Shown: positions 1 to 8,163, counted from the first letter of the stretch. The stretch: DNA of 64,000 nt from an uncultured Methanomassiliicoccales archaeon (GCA_934702355.1 CAKUXX010000009.1:17435-81434); one strand, 5' to 3'. A program made the numbers and translations. Notes: generated by a model from the letters alone, not told the origin.

Positions 1-84
1 GCCGTACTTTCCCTTTCCGAAGCCACGAGCCTTGGACTCGAACTCGTCCTGCAGATCGTAGACGGATGAATCTTCTTCAGCCAT
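1..84 (-). CDS. secE: Probable SecE/Sec61-gamma translocase subunit, N-terminal fragment
   Basis: Only the first 28 codons are in the window; the gene runs off the left edge. The visible protein begins MAEEDSS and contains GFGKGKYG about 20 residues in, an arrangement like the cytosolic N-terminus of archaeal SecE/Sss1 proteins just before their RVL-ARKP segment. In that family a single membrane helix clamps the SecY channel. The start is set by an ATG after a purine-rich stretch, and a TTTATAA-like TATA element lies upstream near 172-185. The membrane helix is outside the window, so the family call rests on a short, low-complexity stretch and is tentative. Confidence 0.35.
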   Translation of the reverse strand, partial: MAEEDSSVYDLQDEFESKARGFGKGKYG

Positions 85-395
85 TGTATCGTTCTCCTTC
101 CGCGTAGCGGATTTTTCCCTCGTTACCACTGATAGCTATAACGCAGGGATATTCCCCTCAACCCTATTATCATTATAAATCTTTCCGACGGTTTTTTCCA
201 TCCGGGACCCTGCGGACAAAGGTATTGGAGTGGGTGCGGAAGGATCACACCGCAGGTAGTGCGGAACATATGGTTGGATGAGACCTCCATATCAATTATC
301 GCGGAAGTGAGTCTCCGTCCTCAACTGACAAGCAACGACTTTTATATGAGATGCTAGTACGGTTCCATATAGAACCTTAAAGGGGGCTTGTTTGT
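85..395. promoter_or_regulatory. Divergent intergenic region with two promoters and a small palindrome
   Basis: This 311-nt gap contains no convincing gene. Leftward, a TTTATAA-like element near 172-185 can serve the SecE-like gene. Rightward, TTTATATGA at 341-349 sits about 50 nt before the 54-codon gene, which has a GGGGG Shine-Dalgarno-like run near 382-386. A palindrome GGTTC-catata-GAACC at 361-376 falls on the predicted transcription start and could be an operator or a 5' hairpin. Confidence 0.45.
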
Positions 396-560
396 ATGGA
401 AGAACTACTTTGTAACGTTGAAATCGTGAAAGAGAACAACGATTTCGTTATCAGGATTCAGAGCGACCTCGGAGGCGTCAGGGAATACAAATCCAACAGT
501 TTCGAAGAGGTACTCGAACAGCTCGTGCAGGACCTCCAGGAAGAGTTCGAGACACTTTGA
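396..560 (+). CDS. Conserved-looking small protein of 54 aa upstream of UPF0147
   Basis: A short open frame starts at ATG 396 after the G-rich sequence AAAGGGGG at good spacing. The protein begins MEELLCNVEIV and reads like a small beta-beta-alpha domain: alternating hydrophobic strands, a GG turn, then an acidic helix rich in Glu and Leu. It has no Cys pair, signal peptide or membrane segment. Its stop is 15 nt before the UPF0147 start, so the two probably share a transcript from the TATA element at 341-349. I do not recognise the family. RBS, promoter and codon usage like the neighbours support it as a real gene. Confidence 0.6.
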   Translation: MEELLCNVEIVKENNDFVIRIQSDLGGVREYKSNSFEEVLEQLVQDLQEEFETL

Positions 561-574
561 ACGGAGTGGATCCT

Positions 575-832
575 ATGGCCGACAAGATCAAACAAATCGC
601 GGATGCCCTCGACATGCTTGCCGAGGATACCTCCATCCCCAGAAACATCAGGAAAGGCGCGACAGACGCAAAGACAAAGCTCCTTGACACCAAGGAAGCC
701 ATGGATGTCCGCGCAACCGGTGCGATCGTCATCCTCGACGACCTCGCCAACGACCCAAACATACCTCTTCACGGCAGGACCATCATCTGGAACATCATCA
801 GCCAGCTTGAGGTCATCAGCCAGCAGAACTGA
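575..832 (+). CDS. UPF0147 family protein
   Basis: The 85-aa all-helical protein matches the archaeal UPF0147 family, with the signatures SIPRNIRKGA, VRATGAIVILDDLANDPN and HGRTIIWNIISQLE. The family is restricted to archaea and has no established function. A frame-extending TTG at 557 overlaps the previous stop, but ATG 575 is preferred because GGAG lies 8-12 nt before it and family members begin at this point. It appears to be the second gene of a two-gene unit. The 3' end converges on guaAa with 33 nt between the stops. Confidence 0.85.
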   Translation: MADKIKQIADALDMLAEDTSIPRNIRKGATDAKTKLLDTKEAMDVRATGAIVILDDLANDPNIPLHGRTIIWNIISQLEVISQQN

Positions 833-865
833 TTTCCTTTTTTCGGCCGGATTGGCGCTGTTGGA

Positions 866-1441
866 TCAACGGCGCCAGTCGGCCACTATATCCAAGAAAT
901 TCTGGAATATCTCCGGACCGTGTTCGCTGTTCTCCACCTCGGGATGGAACTGGACTCCGAATATCGGACGGTCGATGCAACGGACCGCTTCGTGGGGACA
1001 CGAATCCGAATAGGCAGTGACCTCGAATCCCTCGGGGACCACCTTGACCTCGTCGTTATGGGATGCCCAGACCTTGAACTCGTCAGGCAGACCCTTGAAA
1101 AGATCGTCGTGGGAGGTGATCTTCAGATCCACTCCGCCGAATTCCGGTGTGGAACCAGGACCGAGCTTGCCGCCGAAGTGCTCGCAGAGGAACTGCATAC
1201 CGGCGCAGATTCCGAAGATGGGAAAGTCCGCTTTGTCCAGATACTCGCCGTTGTTGCCCATGCGCGCGGCATCGTTGGCCACGTTCGGAGCACCGCCCGA
1301 GAGGATCAGTCCGTCGACATCCTTGATATCATCGAACGGAGTCGTATTGGGGATGATCTTGGTTTCCACCTTGAGGTATCTTAAAACACGCCATTCACGA
1401 TGGGTCCATTGGCCCCCGTTGTCGACGATGTAGACTTTCAT
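866..1441 (-). CDS. guaAa: GMP synthase subunit A (glutamine amidotransferase)
   Basis: This is the separate class I glutamine amidotransferase of the two-subunit archaeal GMP synthetase. It hydrolyses glutamine and passes ammonia to GuaAB for XMP to GMP conversion. The nucleophile elbow GICAGMQ places Cys79, and FGVQFHPEVE supplies His166 and Glu168, completing the triad. LILSGGAPN is the usual oxyanion-side motif. The length (191 aa) is normal for the stand-alone subunit. Its partner guaAb lies about 500 nt upstream on the same strand, separated by an opposite-strand PH-domain gene, so the subunits are not in one operon. Promoter-like TATAG and TTATC sequences lie at 1463-1478. Confidence 0.95.
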   Translation of the reverse strand: MKVYIVDNGGQWTHREWRVLRYLKVETKIIPNTTPFDDIKDVDGLILSGGAPNVANDAARMGNNGEYLDKADFPIFGICAGMQFLCEHFGGKLGPGSTPEFGGVDLKITSHDDLFKGLPDEFKVWASHNDEVKVVPEGFEVTAYSDSCPHEAVRCIDRPIFGVQFHPEVENSEHGPEIFQNFLDIVADWRR

Positions 1442-1532
1442 CGAACCTCTGATTAAACAGGTTGGATAAGAACTATACGGAAATACGACACGGGCCCATC
1501 ATGATAAGAACCTCTCCGTGTATCTGAGCCTC

Positions 1533-1910
1533 ATGATCAACTTCGAGAACAAGAAGTACCTCAAACTCGCTCCGGTCGAAGACAAAGCATTCTCGGACCT
1601 TGTGGACGGCATACTGGTGTCCGGCGAGACGGTCGTGCAGACATTCAAATCCGGACGCGACGGACTCGTCTTCACAGACAGGAGACTGATCGCCATCAAC
1701 ATCCAGGGCATCACTGGGAAGAAGAAATCGCTCAGCGTCCTTCCCTACGACAAGGTCCAGGCCTTCGAGATCGAGACCCCTGCGGTCTTCGACATCGACA
1801 GCAGCCTGACGCTTTGGTTCAGCGGGGTCGGACAGATCGAGTTCGAATTCACGACCAGGGCCAACATCACGAAAATTATGAAATGCATCAGCGAGCGCAT
1901 ACTCGACTGA
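1533..1910 (+). CDS. Bacterial-type PH domain protein
   Basis: The roughly 125-aa protein has the hallmarks of a bPH_1 domain: GETVVQTFKSGRDGLVFTD, RRLIAINIQGITGKK and a late LWFSGVG strand followed by a C-terminal helix. These domains are widespread small beta-barrels of unclear ligand, thought to mediate protein or membrane interactions. There is no signal peptide or membrane segment. ATG 1533 is chosen because the domain starts there; an upstream in-frame start at 1518 would add five residues. The gene sits between the two guaA subunit genes on the opposite strand and ends in a hairpin shared with guaAb. Confidence 0.75.
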   Translation: MINFENKKYLKLAPVEDKAFSDLVDGILVSGETVVQTFKSGRDGLVFTDRRLIAINIQGITGKKKSLSVLPYDKVQAFEIETPAVFDIDSSLTLWFSGVGQIEFEFTTRANITKIMKCISERILD

Positions 1911-1915
1911 TGCGA

Positions 1916-1933
1916 CCGGCGGTTCCCCGCCGG
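1916..1933. terminator. Hairpin between convergent PH-domain gene and guaAb
   Basis: A perfect 7-bp stem CCGGCGG/CCGCCGG with a TTCC loop lies exactly between the two facing stop codons. It lacks a long T-run, but its position suits a bidirectional 3'-end structure. Confidence 0.5.
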
Positions 1934-1946
1934 CATTAAACCGTTT

Positions 1947-2894
1947 TCACTCCCACTCGATTGTCGCTGGGGGCTTGTTTGTAATGTCGTATACAACACG
2001 GTTGATGGAATCCTTCATCGTGTTGGTGATACGGGAAGAGATCTGATCGAGCACGTCGAGGGGGATCTTCGCGTATGTGGCGGTCATACCGTCCACAGAC
2101 TGGACGGCCCTGATCACGATGGTGCGGCCGTATGCCCTGCGGTCTCCCTGGACACCGACGGATTTTGACGGGAGGAGCACTGCGAAGTACTGCCACGGAA
2201 GCTCCATCTTGCCTGCGGAAGCGGCCTTTGCGATCTCATCTTCGACGATGAAGCACGCCTCACGGACGATTGCGATGTTCTCGGGGGTGACCTCTCCGAG
2301 GCACCTCACTGCGAGTGCGGGGCCGGGGAACGGCTGCCTCTCGGAGGATCTGACTCCGAGCTTCCTGGCGACCTCGCGGACCTCGTCCTTGTAGAGGTCC
2401 CTGAGGGGCTCGACAAGGGTCATTCCGAGGTCTTTGGGGAGTCCTCCGACGTTGTGGTGGGACTTGATGGTGTCACGGACACCGTCTCCGGACTCTATCC
2501 AGTCGGGTGCGATGGTACCCTGCACGAGGTACTCGGCTCCGAACTCCTTGGCGATCCTCTCGAAGACGCGTATGAACTTCTCTCCGATGGCCTTCCTCTT
2601 CTGCTCAGGATCGGTGACTCCCTTGAGTGCTCCGAAGAACTCCTCTCCTGCGTCTGCGATCTTGTAGTTGATACCCATCTCCTTGAGCATGGACTCGACC
2701 TCTGCGGTCTCGCCCTTCCTCATGAGTCCGCTGTCGACGTAGACTGCGAGCAGCCTGTCGCCGATAGCCTTGCTGGCGAGGGTGGCAGCAACCATGCTGT
2801 CAACACCGCCGGAGCAGGCGATGATCGCCTTTCCCTGGATCTTGGACTTTATGTCCTCGATCGAATCGTTGATGAAATCTTCAACACCCAACAT
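1947..2894 (-). CDS. guaAb: GMP synthase subunit B (ATP pyrophosphatase)
   Basis: This is the synthetase subunit of the split archaeal GMP synthase. It adenylates XMP and transfers ammonia supplied by GuaAa. The PP-loop SGGVDS is at residues 28-33. GLPKDLGMTLVEPLRDLYKDEVR and RQPFPGPALAVRC in the second half are the typical XMP-binding and dimerisation segments. At 315 aa it is full length. Its start overlaps the end of purE by 14 nt, so purE-guaAb form a translationally linked purine operon read leftward. Confidence 0.96.
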   Translation of the reverse strand: MLGVEDFINDSIEDIKSKIQGKAIIACSGGVDSMVAATLASKAIGDRLLAVYVDSGLMRKGETAEVESMLKEMGINYKIADAGEEFFGALKGVTDPEQKRKAIGEKFIRVFERIAKEFGAEYLVQGTIAPDWIESGDGVRDTIKSHHNVGGLPKDLGMTLVEPLRDLYKDEVREVARKLGVRSSERQPFPGPALAVRCLGEVTPENIAIVREACFIVEDEIAKAASAGKMELPWQYFAVLLPSKSVGVQGDRRAYGRTIVIRAVQSVDGMTATYAKIPLDVLDQISSRITNTMKDSINRVVYDITNKPPATIEWE

Positions 2895-3360
2895 CTGAAA
2901 CCACCTTCTCAGAGTCTGCGCAGACCTTGTCGGCCTGCTCCTTCCTGTACGAAAGCAGAGCCTGTCTCACAGAATCATCGTTAATTGCAAGGATCTCCGC
3001 TGCGAGGACCGCTGCATTGTCCCCACGGTCCAGTCCTACGGCGGCCACCGGGACTCCCGGGGGCATCTGGACCACGGACAGAAGAGCATCGAGGTTCAGC
3101 GCACCGCTGACGGGGACACCGATCACGGGCTTGACCGTAAAGGATGCAACGACTCCCGGAAGTGCGGCGGAGAGACCTGCGATGGCGATGAACACATCGG
3201 ATTTGCTCTCCTCGACCAGGGACTCGACCCTTGCGGGCGTGCGGTGTGCAGATGCCACCGCGATATCGAATTCGATACCGAATTTCCTCAGAATGCCTAT
3301 CGCCTTCTCGGCCACGGGCATGTCGCTTTTGCTCCCCATGATAATGGTGACCCTTGACAT
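2881..3360 (-). CDS. purE: 5-(carboxyamino)imidazole ribonucleotide mutase
   Basis: PurE acts in de novo purine synthesis at the carboxylation of AIR. The signatures are IMGSKSD near the N-terminus, SAHRTP at about residues 37-42, IAGLSAALPGVVAS and PVSGALNLDALLSVVQMPPG. The 159-aa length fits a stand-alone PurE. No purK is adjacent, so it could be a class I mutase or a class II AIR carboxylase; the sequence alone does not settle this. A TATA element GTTATAAAAAG at 3381-3391 is centred about 26 nt before the ATG, implying a leaderless transcript. Its 3' end overlaps guaAb by 14 nt. Confidence 0.93.
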   Translation of the reverse strand: MSRVTIIMGSKSDMPVAEKAIGILRKFGIEFDIAVASAHRTPARVESLVEESKSDVFIAIAGLSAALPGVVASFTVKPVIGVPVSGALNLDALLSVVQMPPGVPVAAVGLDRGDNAAVLAAEILAINDDSVRQALLSYRKEQADKVCADSEKVVSDVGC

Positions 3361-3442
3361 CAGATAGCCGACATCATAATGTTATAAAAAGCGAAGGGTG
3401 GGGTTTGAGTGGGGTTTGGTAAAAGGTTTCGTTCCTGGTCGT

Positions 3443-3745
3443 TCAGCTCTTGAGAACAACGACGAGGAAGATACCGACAGCGACGAGGGCACCGATTATG
3501 ATACCGAGCAGGTCGATGATGGCATTGTAGACTGTATCCCAGGCCGCGACCTCGCAGAACGGCGAAACATCGCTGAAACCTACGAGATAGGCCCAGACGA
3601 CGCCGACAACGAGACCGATGAGGGCCATCGCAGCTCCTGCGGCCTTGCTCTTTCCAGAGCCGAAGTACGCGGAGAAGAGCCCTGCCACGAGCATGACAAG
3701 GGCGAATGCGAAGACCACAAGGGTCAGGAAGGACATAGCATCCAT
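3443..3745 (-). CDS. Small membrane protein with three predicted helices
   Basis: The 100-aa protein has hydrophobic segments at about residues 3-22, 33-51 and 73-98, separated by a short GSGKSK loop and a polar FSDVSPFCEVAAWD loop. The start at 3745 is fixed by GGAGG eight nt upstream; an upstream in-frame start at 3790 lacks a ribosome site. I do not recognise a family. The fold is compatible with a small integral membrane subunit. It stands alone between purE and gar1, read leftward. Confidence 0.65.
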   Translation of the reverse strand: MDAMSFLTLVVFAFALVMLVAGLFSAYFGSGKSKAAGAAMALIGLVVGVVWAYLVGFSDVSPFCEVAAWDTVYNAIIDLLGIIIGALVAVGIFLVVVLKS

Positions 3746-4049
3746 TATTTTGCCTCCGATTTTTAAACCCGCTATGCGGGAATTTGTCACTGGTAGACTA
3801 TGACATTATTTAGGTTCTTTCATCGAATTTGCGCTCTGGCCCGAACAGCACCCCCATCCGGTAAGAGTGTCATCCGACCTGTGATCGACCGTCTGTTGAA
3901 CGCGACATCGTGGATGGTTGGGTAATCCACTGCTCTACGTCAATAAGCGTAAACTATATAGTGGATGAGCTAAAATTTCATCAAAGTTTATTAATTATAG
4001 CCATACATTTATATAACATGACTTAAATAAACAATTTAACCTCGTATAT
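3746..4049. promoter_or_regulatory. Divergent intergenic region upstream of gar1
   Basis: This 304-nt gap has no supported gene. It becomes strongly AT-rich from about 3945 on. A TATA element TTTATATAA at 4009-4017 predicts a start near 4039, about ten nt before the gar1 ATG. The leftward promoter for the small membrane protein should lie around 3770-3820. I see no convincing structured RNA. Confidence 0.5.
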
Positions 4050-4328
4050 ATGGAGCGAACACGGTTCATGGAAATTCTTGGTACAATAGAAGAGATCACG
4101 TGTGACGGCAGACTGATCATCTGCTGTTCGGAACTCCCAGACATCGGTTCACCTGTGTATTCGAAAAATGAAAAACGCCTTGGAACGGTAGGCAGGGTCT
4201 TCGGCCCTGTCGACAATCCCTACGCTTCGGTCAAACCCGAGGACTCCGGCGTGAGGATTGGGATGGAAGTGTTTTTCAGGGGGAACAAGCAGAATGCCAA
4301 AGGTAAGAGAAGGAACAGAAGAAATTGA
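4050..4328 (+). CDS. gar1: H/ACA RNP protein Gar1
   Basis: Gar1 is the small beta-barrel subunit of H/ACA ribonucleoproteins that guide rRNA pseudouridylation. The core reads GRLIICCSELPDIGSPVY and ends with GTVGRVFGPVDNPY, the family signature, followed by a short basic tail KGKRRNRRN likely to touch RNA. The start could be ATG 4050 or ATG 4068, and the first fits the TATA position. Its 3' end overlaps the tfb start by 35 nt, the gar1-tfb pairing common in Euryarchaeota. Confidence 0.88.
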   Translation: MERTRFMEILGTIEEITCDGRLIICCSELPDIGSPVYSKNEKRLGTVGRVFGPVDNPYASVKPEDSGVRIGMEVFFRGNKQNAKGKRRNRRN

Positions 4329-5226
4329 GGTCTGTCCCGAGTGTGGAAGCCACCATCTTGTCCGCGACTACGAGCGCGGCGAATTGTTATGCGAGGACTG
4401 CGGACTGGTCCTGGATGACCAGTTTATCGACCAAGGTCCCGAATGGAGGGCATTCGATGTGGAGCAGGGCGAGAAACGCGCCCGTACTGGTGCTCCGATG
4501 ACCTACACTATCCACGACAAAGGTCTCTCTACCGAGATCTCGTGGAAGAACAAAGACAGCTATGGGAAGAGCATCCCCACCAGGAACCGCGCCCAGCTGT
4601 ACAGATTGAGGAAATGGCAGAGAAGGATCCGTGTCTCGAATGCTACCGAGAGGAACCTTGCGTTCGCCCTGTCCGAACTCGACAGGATGGCATCTGCCAT
4701 GGGTCTGCCGAGGAACGTCAGGGAGACCGCCGCCATGATCTACAGGAAAGCCGTCAACAAGAACCTAATCAGGGGAAGGTCCATTGAAGGCGTCGTCGCC
4801 GCATCGCTGTATGCCGCATGCAGGCAGTGCGGAGTGCCCAGGACCCTTGACGAGGTCGCCGGATCCAGCCGTGTCGGAAGGAAGGAGATCGGAAGGACCT
4901 ACAGGTTCATGACCCGTGAGCTGAAACTGAAGCTCATGCCCACGAAGCCCCAGGACTACGTCCAGAGGTTCTGCTCCGAGCTCAAGCTCAACGGAGAGGT
5001 CCAGAGCAAGGCCGCCGAGATCCTCAAGGATGCCTCCGAGAAGGAGCTGACATCCGGAAGGGGACCTACCGGTGTCGCTGCCGCCGCTATCTACATCTCC
5101 TCGATCCTCTGCAACGAGCGCAGGACACAGAGGGAAGTAGCTGATGTCGCCGGAGTGACAGAGGTCACCATCAGGAACCGCTACAAGGAACTGACGGAGA
5201 AACTGGGCATCGAGATCCAGCTTTGA
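4294..5226 (+). CDS. tfb: Transcription initiation factor B
   Basis: TFB recruits RNA polymerase to TBP-bound promoters. The N-terminal zinc ribbon uses Cys14, Cys17, Cys33 and Cys36 (CPECGSHH and LLCEDCG). The B-reader linker follows, then two cyclin folds starting near residues 110 and 205, and a C-terminal helix-turn-helix VAGVTEVTIRNRYKEL that contacts the BRE. At 310 aa it is standard size. ATG 4294 lies inside gar1 and gives the normal N-terminus; the longer frame from 4258 has no homologous extension. A 7-bp hairpin follows the stop. Confidence 0.97.
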   Translation: MPKVREGTEEIEVCPECGSHHLVRDYERGELLCEDCGLVLDDQFIDQGPEWRAFDVEQGEKRARTGAPMTYTIHDKGLSTEISWKNKDSYGKSIPTRNRAQLYRLRKWQRRIRVSNATERNLAFALSELDRMASAMGLPRNVRETAAMIYRKAVNKNLIRGRSIEGVVAASLYAACRQCGVPRTLDEVAGSSRVGRKEIGRTYRFMTRELKLKLMPTKPQDYVQRFCSELKLNGEVQSKAAEILKDASEKELTSGRGPTGVAAAAIYISSILCNERRTQREVADVAGVTEVTIRNRYKELTEKLGIEIQL

Positions 5227-5230
5227 ACAA

Positions 5231-5248
5231 GGGTGGGGTTTCCCACCC
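5231..5248 (+). terminator. Hairpin downstream of tfb
   Basis: GGGTGGG pairs with CCCACCC across a GTTT loop immediately after the tfb stop and is followed by CC and a pyrimidine-rich, T-rich stretch. This is a plausible terminator for the gar1-tfb transcript. Confidence 0.5.
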
Positions 5249-5296
5249 CCTTTCTATTTACATATTCTATTTCTACACAGTGACGCATGAACGTCC

Positions 5297-5632
5297 ATGG
5301 CAGACGAACAGCAGAGGCCGAGCCGTCACATTTGTCTCACGAACAGGAACGCCCTTGGCATCTCGGACGATCCGGAATACGATATCCTGTCGGCATTGTC
5401 CGATAAGGATGTCCTGACGTTAGTCAGGGGACTCTCGGAACAGGAGGCTCGCTCGCCGTTCCCTGACGGACTCTTCGGGATGGATGGAGCACGCACCAAC
5501 GCTGCCATAAGGAAGATGAAATCCGCAGGACTGATATGCTCCCGCAGAGACGGGAACGACCACGTCTACTATCTCAACGCAGGCCGCTTCAGGGATCTGA
5601 TCCGTTTCCTTCAGGAAATGATCAGGGCTTGA
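5297..5632 (+). CDS. Small winged-helix protein
   Basis: The 111-aa protein contains a helix-turn-helix-like unit from residue 28 on, with ARTNAAIRKMKSAGLICSR as recognition helix and turn and RDGNDHVYYLN as a beta wing, ArsR-like in layout. A DNA-binding role is inferred; no ligand residues are obvious. It has its own start downstream of the tfb hairpin. Its last 11 nt overlap the 3' end of endA on the other strand, an unusually tight convergent junction. Confidence 0.6.
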   Translation: MADEQQRPSRHICLTNRNALGISDDPEYDILSALSDKDVLTLVRGLSEQEARSPFPDGLFGMDGARTNAAIRKMKSAGLICSRRDGNDHVYYLNAGRFRDLIRFLQEMIRA

Positions 5633-6674
5633 ACCATTTGAATTCCAGATAGTCCACGCTGCTCTTCTTCACGCGGCCGAAGAGGATCTCCTTCTTCACT
5701 CCGCCCGAAAGCCTGACCGTCCTGGAGATCTCTGGCCACATCCTGATGCCGTCGTCTGTGACGGCATGGGCCAGATACCTTGCGTGACAGTCGTCCGGCG
5801 ATTCCTGATAGACCCTGAAATGGGTCCCGTACTTGAATCCGGTCTTGACGACGAGCCCGCGCTCCCTCATATCGGAATACACCTGAAGACGGATGTCGAA
5901 CTCATCCTGTATGGAGACGCCGAAATCGACCAGGTCATCATAAGATAGGACCTCTCCGTCCTGTCCGAGGACGGTCAGACGTCCCTTCGACACGAGATGA
6001 CAGCTCTCGATCAGGGAAAGCTGCAGAGCATCCACGAAAGACCTTCCGTAGTATCCGTAGTCGCGGAGCGCCTCGGTCTGCATGCGGTCGAAGACGAACA
6101 CCCTGTCGCGGATCAGCCTGCCGACGGGCTTCTCGGATATGGGTTCGGGGAACACCTTCCCTGCGGGATCCCTCATGGACATCATGTAGTATGTCAGGTC
6201 CCCTTCCTCGTCCACCACGCCGTAGAGCAGCTTCTTCTTCCTCTCGGCGGTGTCCCGGGCCTCGCGTATGAATGTGGAGATGTCGATGGCGTTCCTCTCC
6301 GATACGGCTCTGACCATGAACTCCGGCCTGGAGTTGCTCATAGTCTTCCCGCGGGGGAAAACGGACAGATCGTAGTCGCCCGTCTCGTACTTCGCTATGA
6401 ATCCCCTCTGCCTCAGATCCCTGTAGACAAGGTATTTTATGTCGAATCCGTCGAAGATCGATGCGGAATAGCAGAACATCTCGTCGTATGTCATCGGTCC
6501 GTTGGGACCCGTGACCTCGACCCTGCGGTTCTCCATGAGGTACGTGGCCTCTATGAGGTCGAGATCGACACCGCCTCCGCTGCGGGGATATCCGAAATTG
6601 CCCCTGGTATAGAGCCTGCTCCCTTCGCTCTGATCGCGGACCTCCACGATGTCATCGACTAATATTCCGACCAT
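5622..6674 (-). CDS. endA: tRNA-splicing endonuclease (double-length type)
   Basis: EndA cuts bulge-helix-bulge introns from tRNA and rRNA precursors. The 350-aa chain holds two tandem repeats of the subunit fold, each with TYDEMF/SYDDLVDFGVSI and VYRDLRQRGF/VYSDMRERGL, so this is the fused homodimeric class rather than the short homotetramer. Only the C-terminal repeat keeps the catalytic set: Tyr289 in HFRVY, His297 in DCHARYL and Lys327/328 in GGVKKEILF. The N-terminal repeat is structural. It is transcribed leftward and overlaps the preceding winged-helix gene at the 3' end. Confidence 0.93.
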   Translation of the reverse strand: MVGILVDDIVEVRDQSEGSRLYTRGNFGYPRSGGGVDLDLIEATYLMENRRVEVTGPNGPMTYDEMFCYSASIFDGFDIKYLVYRDLRQRGFIAKYETGDYDLSVFPRGKTMSNSRPEFMVRAVSERNAIDISTFIREARDTAERKKKLLYGVVDEEGDLTYYMMSMRDPAGKVFPEPISEKPVGRLIRDRVFVFDRMQTEALRDYGYYGRSFVDALQLSLIESCHLVSKGRLTVLGQDGEVLSYDDLVDFGVSIQDEFDIRLQVYSDMRERGLVVKTGFKYGTHFRVYQESPDDCHARYLAHAVTDDGIRMWPEISRTVRLSGGVKKEILFGRVKKSSVDYLEFKWFKP

Positions 6675-6717
6675 CGGACGGAGTAGAGGGTTTGATTATA
6701 AAAAAGGGAATAATGGA

Positions 6718-6750
6718 AAACCCCCGCCGCAGTGGACGGGGGCGGTTTGG
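6718..6750 (-). terminator. Terminator-like hairpin after trpB2
   Basis: Just past the trpB2 stop, the leftward transcript carries a GC stem built from CCCCCG and CGGGGG, followed by TTTT and soon CCCTTTTTT. The hairpin is imperfect but is followed by T-runs, as expected for an intrinsic terminator. Confidence 0.45.
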
Positions 6751-6751
6751 A

Positions 6752-8077
6752 TCAGCACACGGACGAGGACGGAAGCGTGCCGTCGATGAACTGCTGGTAT
6801 CCATAGAGGTCCAGCATGCCGTGTCCGGACAGACAGAAGACGATCGTCTTCTCCTCTCCTGTGGCCTTGCACTCCAGGGCCTTGTCGATGGCCGCCTTGA
6901 CGGCATGGCACGACTCGGGTGCGGGGACGATGCCCTCGGTACGGGCGAATGTCACTCCTGCCTGGAAGGTATCGGGCTGATCGTACGAGACCGCGGTCGC
7001 CAGACCCTGCTTGTACGCTGCGGAGACGAGCGGGGCCATTCCGTGGTACCTCAGACCTCCGGCGTGGATGGACTTCGGTATGAACTCGTGACCGAGGGTG
7101 TACATCATCAGCAGAGGCGTCATCCCGGCCGTGTCTCCGAAGTCGTACTTGTACTCGCCCTTGGTGAGGGACGGGGACGCCTTGGGCTCCACTGCGATGA
7201 TCTGGCAGTCGCTCTTGCCCTTGATCTTCTCTGCGATCATCGGGAAGGTGAATCCGGCGAAGTTGGAACCTCCTCCGGCACATGCGATCATGTAGTCCGG
7301 TTCGATCTCGGCCATCTTCATCTGCTCCAGGGCCTCTAGACCTATGACGGTCTGATGGAGCATCACATGGTTCAGGACGCTTCCGAGGGAGTAGCAGGTG
7401 TGCTCGTCCTTGACGGCCAACTCGCATGCCTCGGAGATGGCGATCCCCAGGGATCCGCTGGTGTCAGGGTGCTCCTTGAGTATCTTCCTTCCGAACTCCG
7501 TGTACTCGCTGGGGGATGCGTAGCATTTCGCCCCGTACATGTTCATGAGCGTCTTTCTGAACGGCTTCTGATCGTAGCTTCCGCGGACCATGAAGACCGT
7601 GGTGTCGATGTCGAACATGTTGGACACCATCGACAATGCGGTTCCCCACTGTCCGGCACCGGTCTCGGTGGTCAGGGTGTGGATTCCGGCCTCGGCGTTG
7701 TAGTATGCCTGGGCGAGGGCCGTGTTCCCCTTGTGGCTTCCGAGGGGGCTCATGTCCTCTCTCTTGAAGTAGATCTTCGCGGGGGTCTTCAGGTACCTCT
7801 CCAGATGGTACGCCCTCTGGAGGTAGGACGGACGGCTCAGATAGACGAGCTGCTCCCTCACCTCCTCGGGGATGTCGATGTACCTCTTGGTGGATCCCTC
7901 CTGCTCGATGATAGCTTTGCAGAAGATCGGCGAGAAGTCCTCGGGCGCCGCCGGTTTCCCAGTGGAGGGGTTGAGGGGCGGAGCAACAGGCTCGGGAAGA
8001 TCGGCCGCAAGGTTGTACCAATGCTTCGGAACGTCGTCCGGCATCAGTCTGATACATGCGTCTTTTGGAATGGTCAT
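6752..8077 (-). CDS. trpB2: TrpB2-type tryptophan synthase beta-like protein
   Basis: This PLP enzyme of the TrpB2 subfamily condenses indole with serine and is usually independent of TrpA. The 441-aa length and long N-terminal extension (about 80 residues before REDMSPLGSHKGN) separate it from TrpB1. Lys116 in GSHKGN is the Schiff-base lysine, and CAGGGSNFAGF is the phosphate-binding glycine loop. No trpA or other trp gene adjoins it. The promoter contains two TGTACA elements 20 nt apart, the TRP box sequence bound by TrpY in Methanothermobacter, which controls trpB2 there. Tryptophan-responsive control is therefore likely. Confidence 0.93.
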   Translation of the reverse strand: MTIPKDACIRLMPDDVPKHWYNLAADLPEPVAPPLNPSTGKPAAPEDFSPIFCKAIIEQEGSTKRYIDIPEEVREQLVYLSRPSYLQRAYHLERYLKTPAKIYFKREDMSPLGSHKGNTALAQAYYNAEAGIHTLTTETGAGQWGTALSMVSNMFDIDTTVFMVRGSYDQKPFRKTLMNMYGAKCYASPSEYTEFGRKILKEHPDTSGSLGIAISEACELAVKDEHTCYSLGSVLNHVMLHQTVIGLEALEQMKMAEIEPDYMIACAGGGSNFAGFTFPMIAEKIKGKSDCQIIAVEPKASPSLTKGEYKYDFGDTAGMTPLLMMYTLGHEFIPKSIHAGGLRYHGMAPLVSAAYKQGLATAVSYDQPDTFQAGVTFARTEGIVPAPESCHAVKAAIDKALECKATGEEKTIVFCLSGHGMLDLYGYQQFIDGTLPSSSVC

Positions 8078-8102
8078 GCTTGGTCATCAGGGCTTTAGTA
8101 TT

Positions 8103-8128
8103 TGTACATATTGGTAATGTAGTGTACA
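8103..8128 (-). promoter_or_regulatory. Two TGTACA (TRP-box-like) elements upstream of trpB2
   Basis: TGTACA occurs at 8103-8108 and again at 8123-8128, two helical turns apart, between the trpB2 ATG and its AT-rich core promoter (around 8128-8140). The same hexamer is the known TRP box of the archaeal regulator TrpY. Repression of trpB2 by a TrpY-like protein is inferred. Confidence 0.6.
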
Positions 8129-8163
8129 TAAAAATACATTAAACAACTTTAAACTACCTGTGT

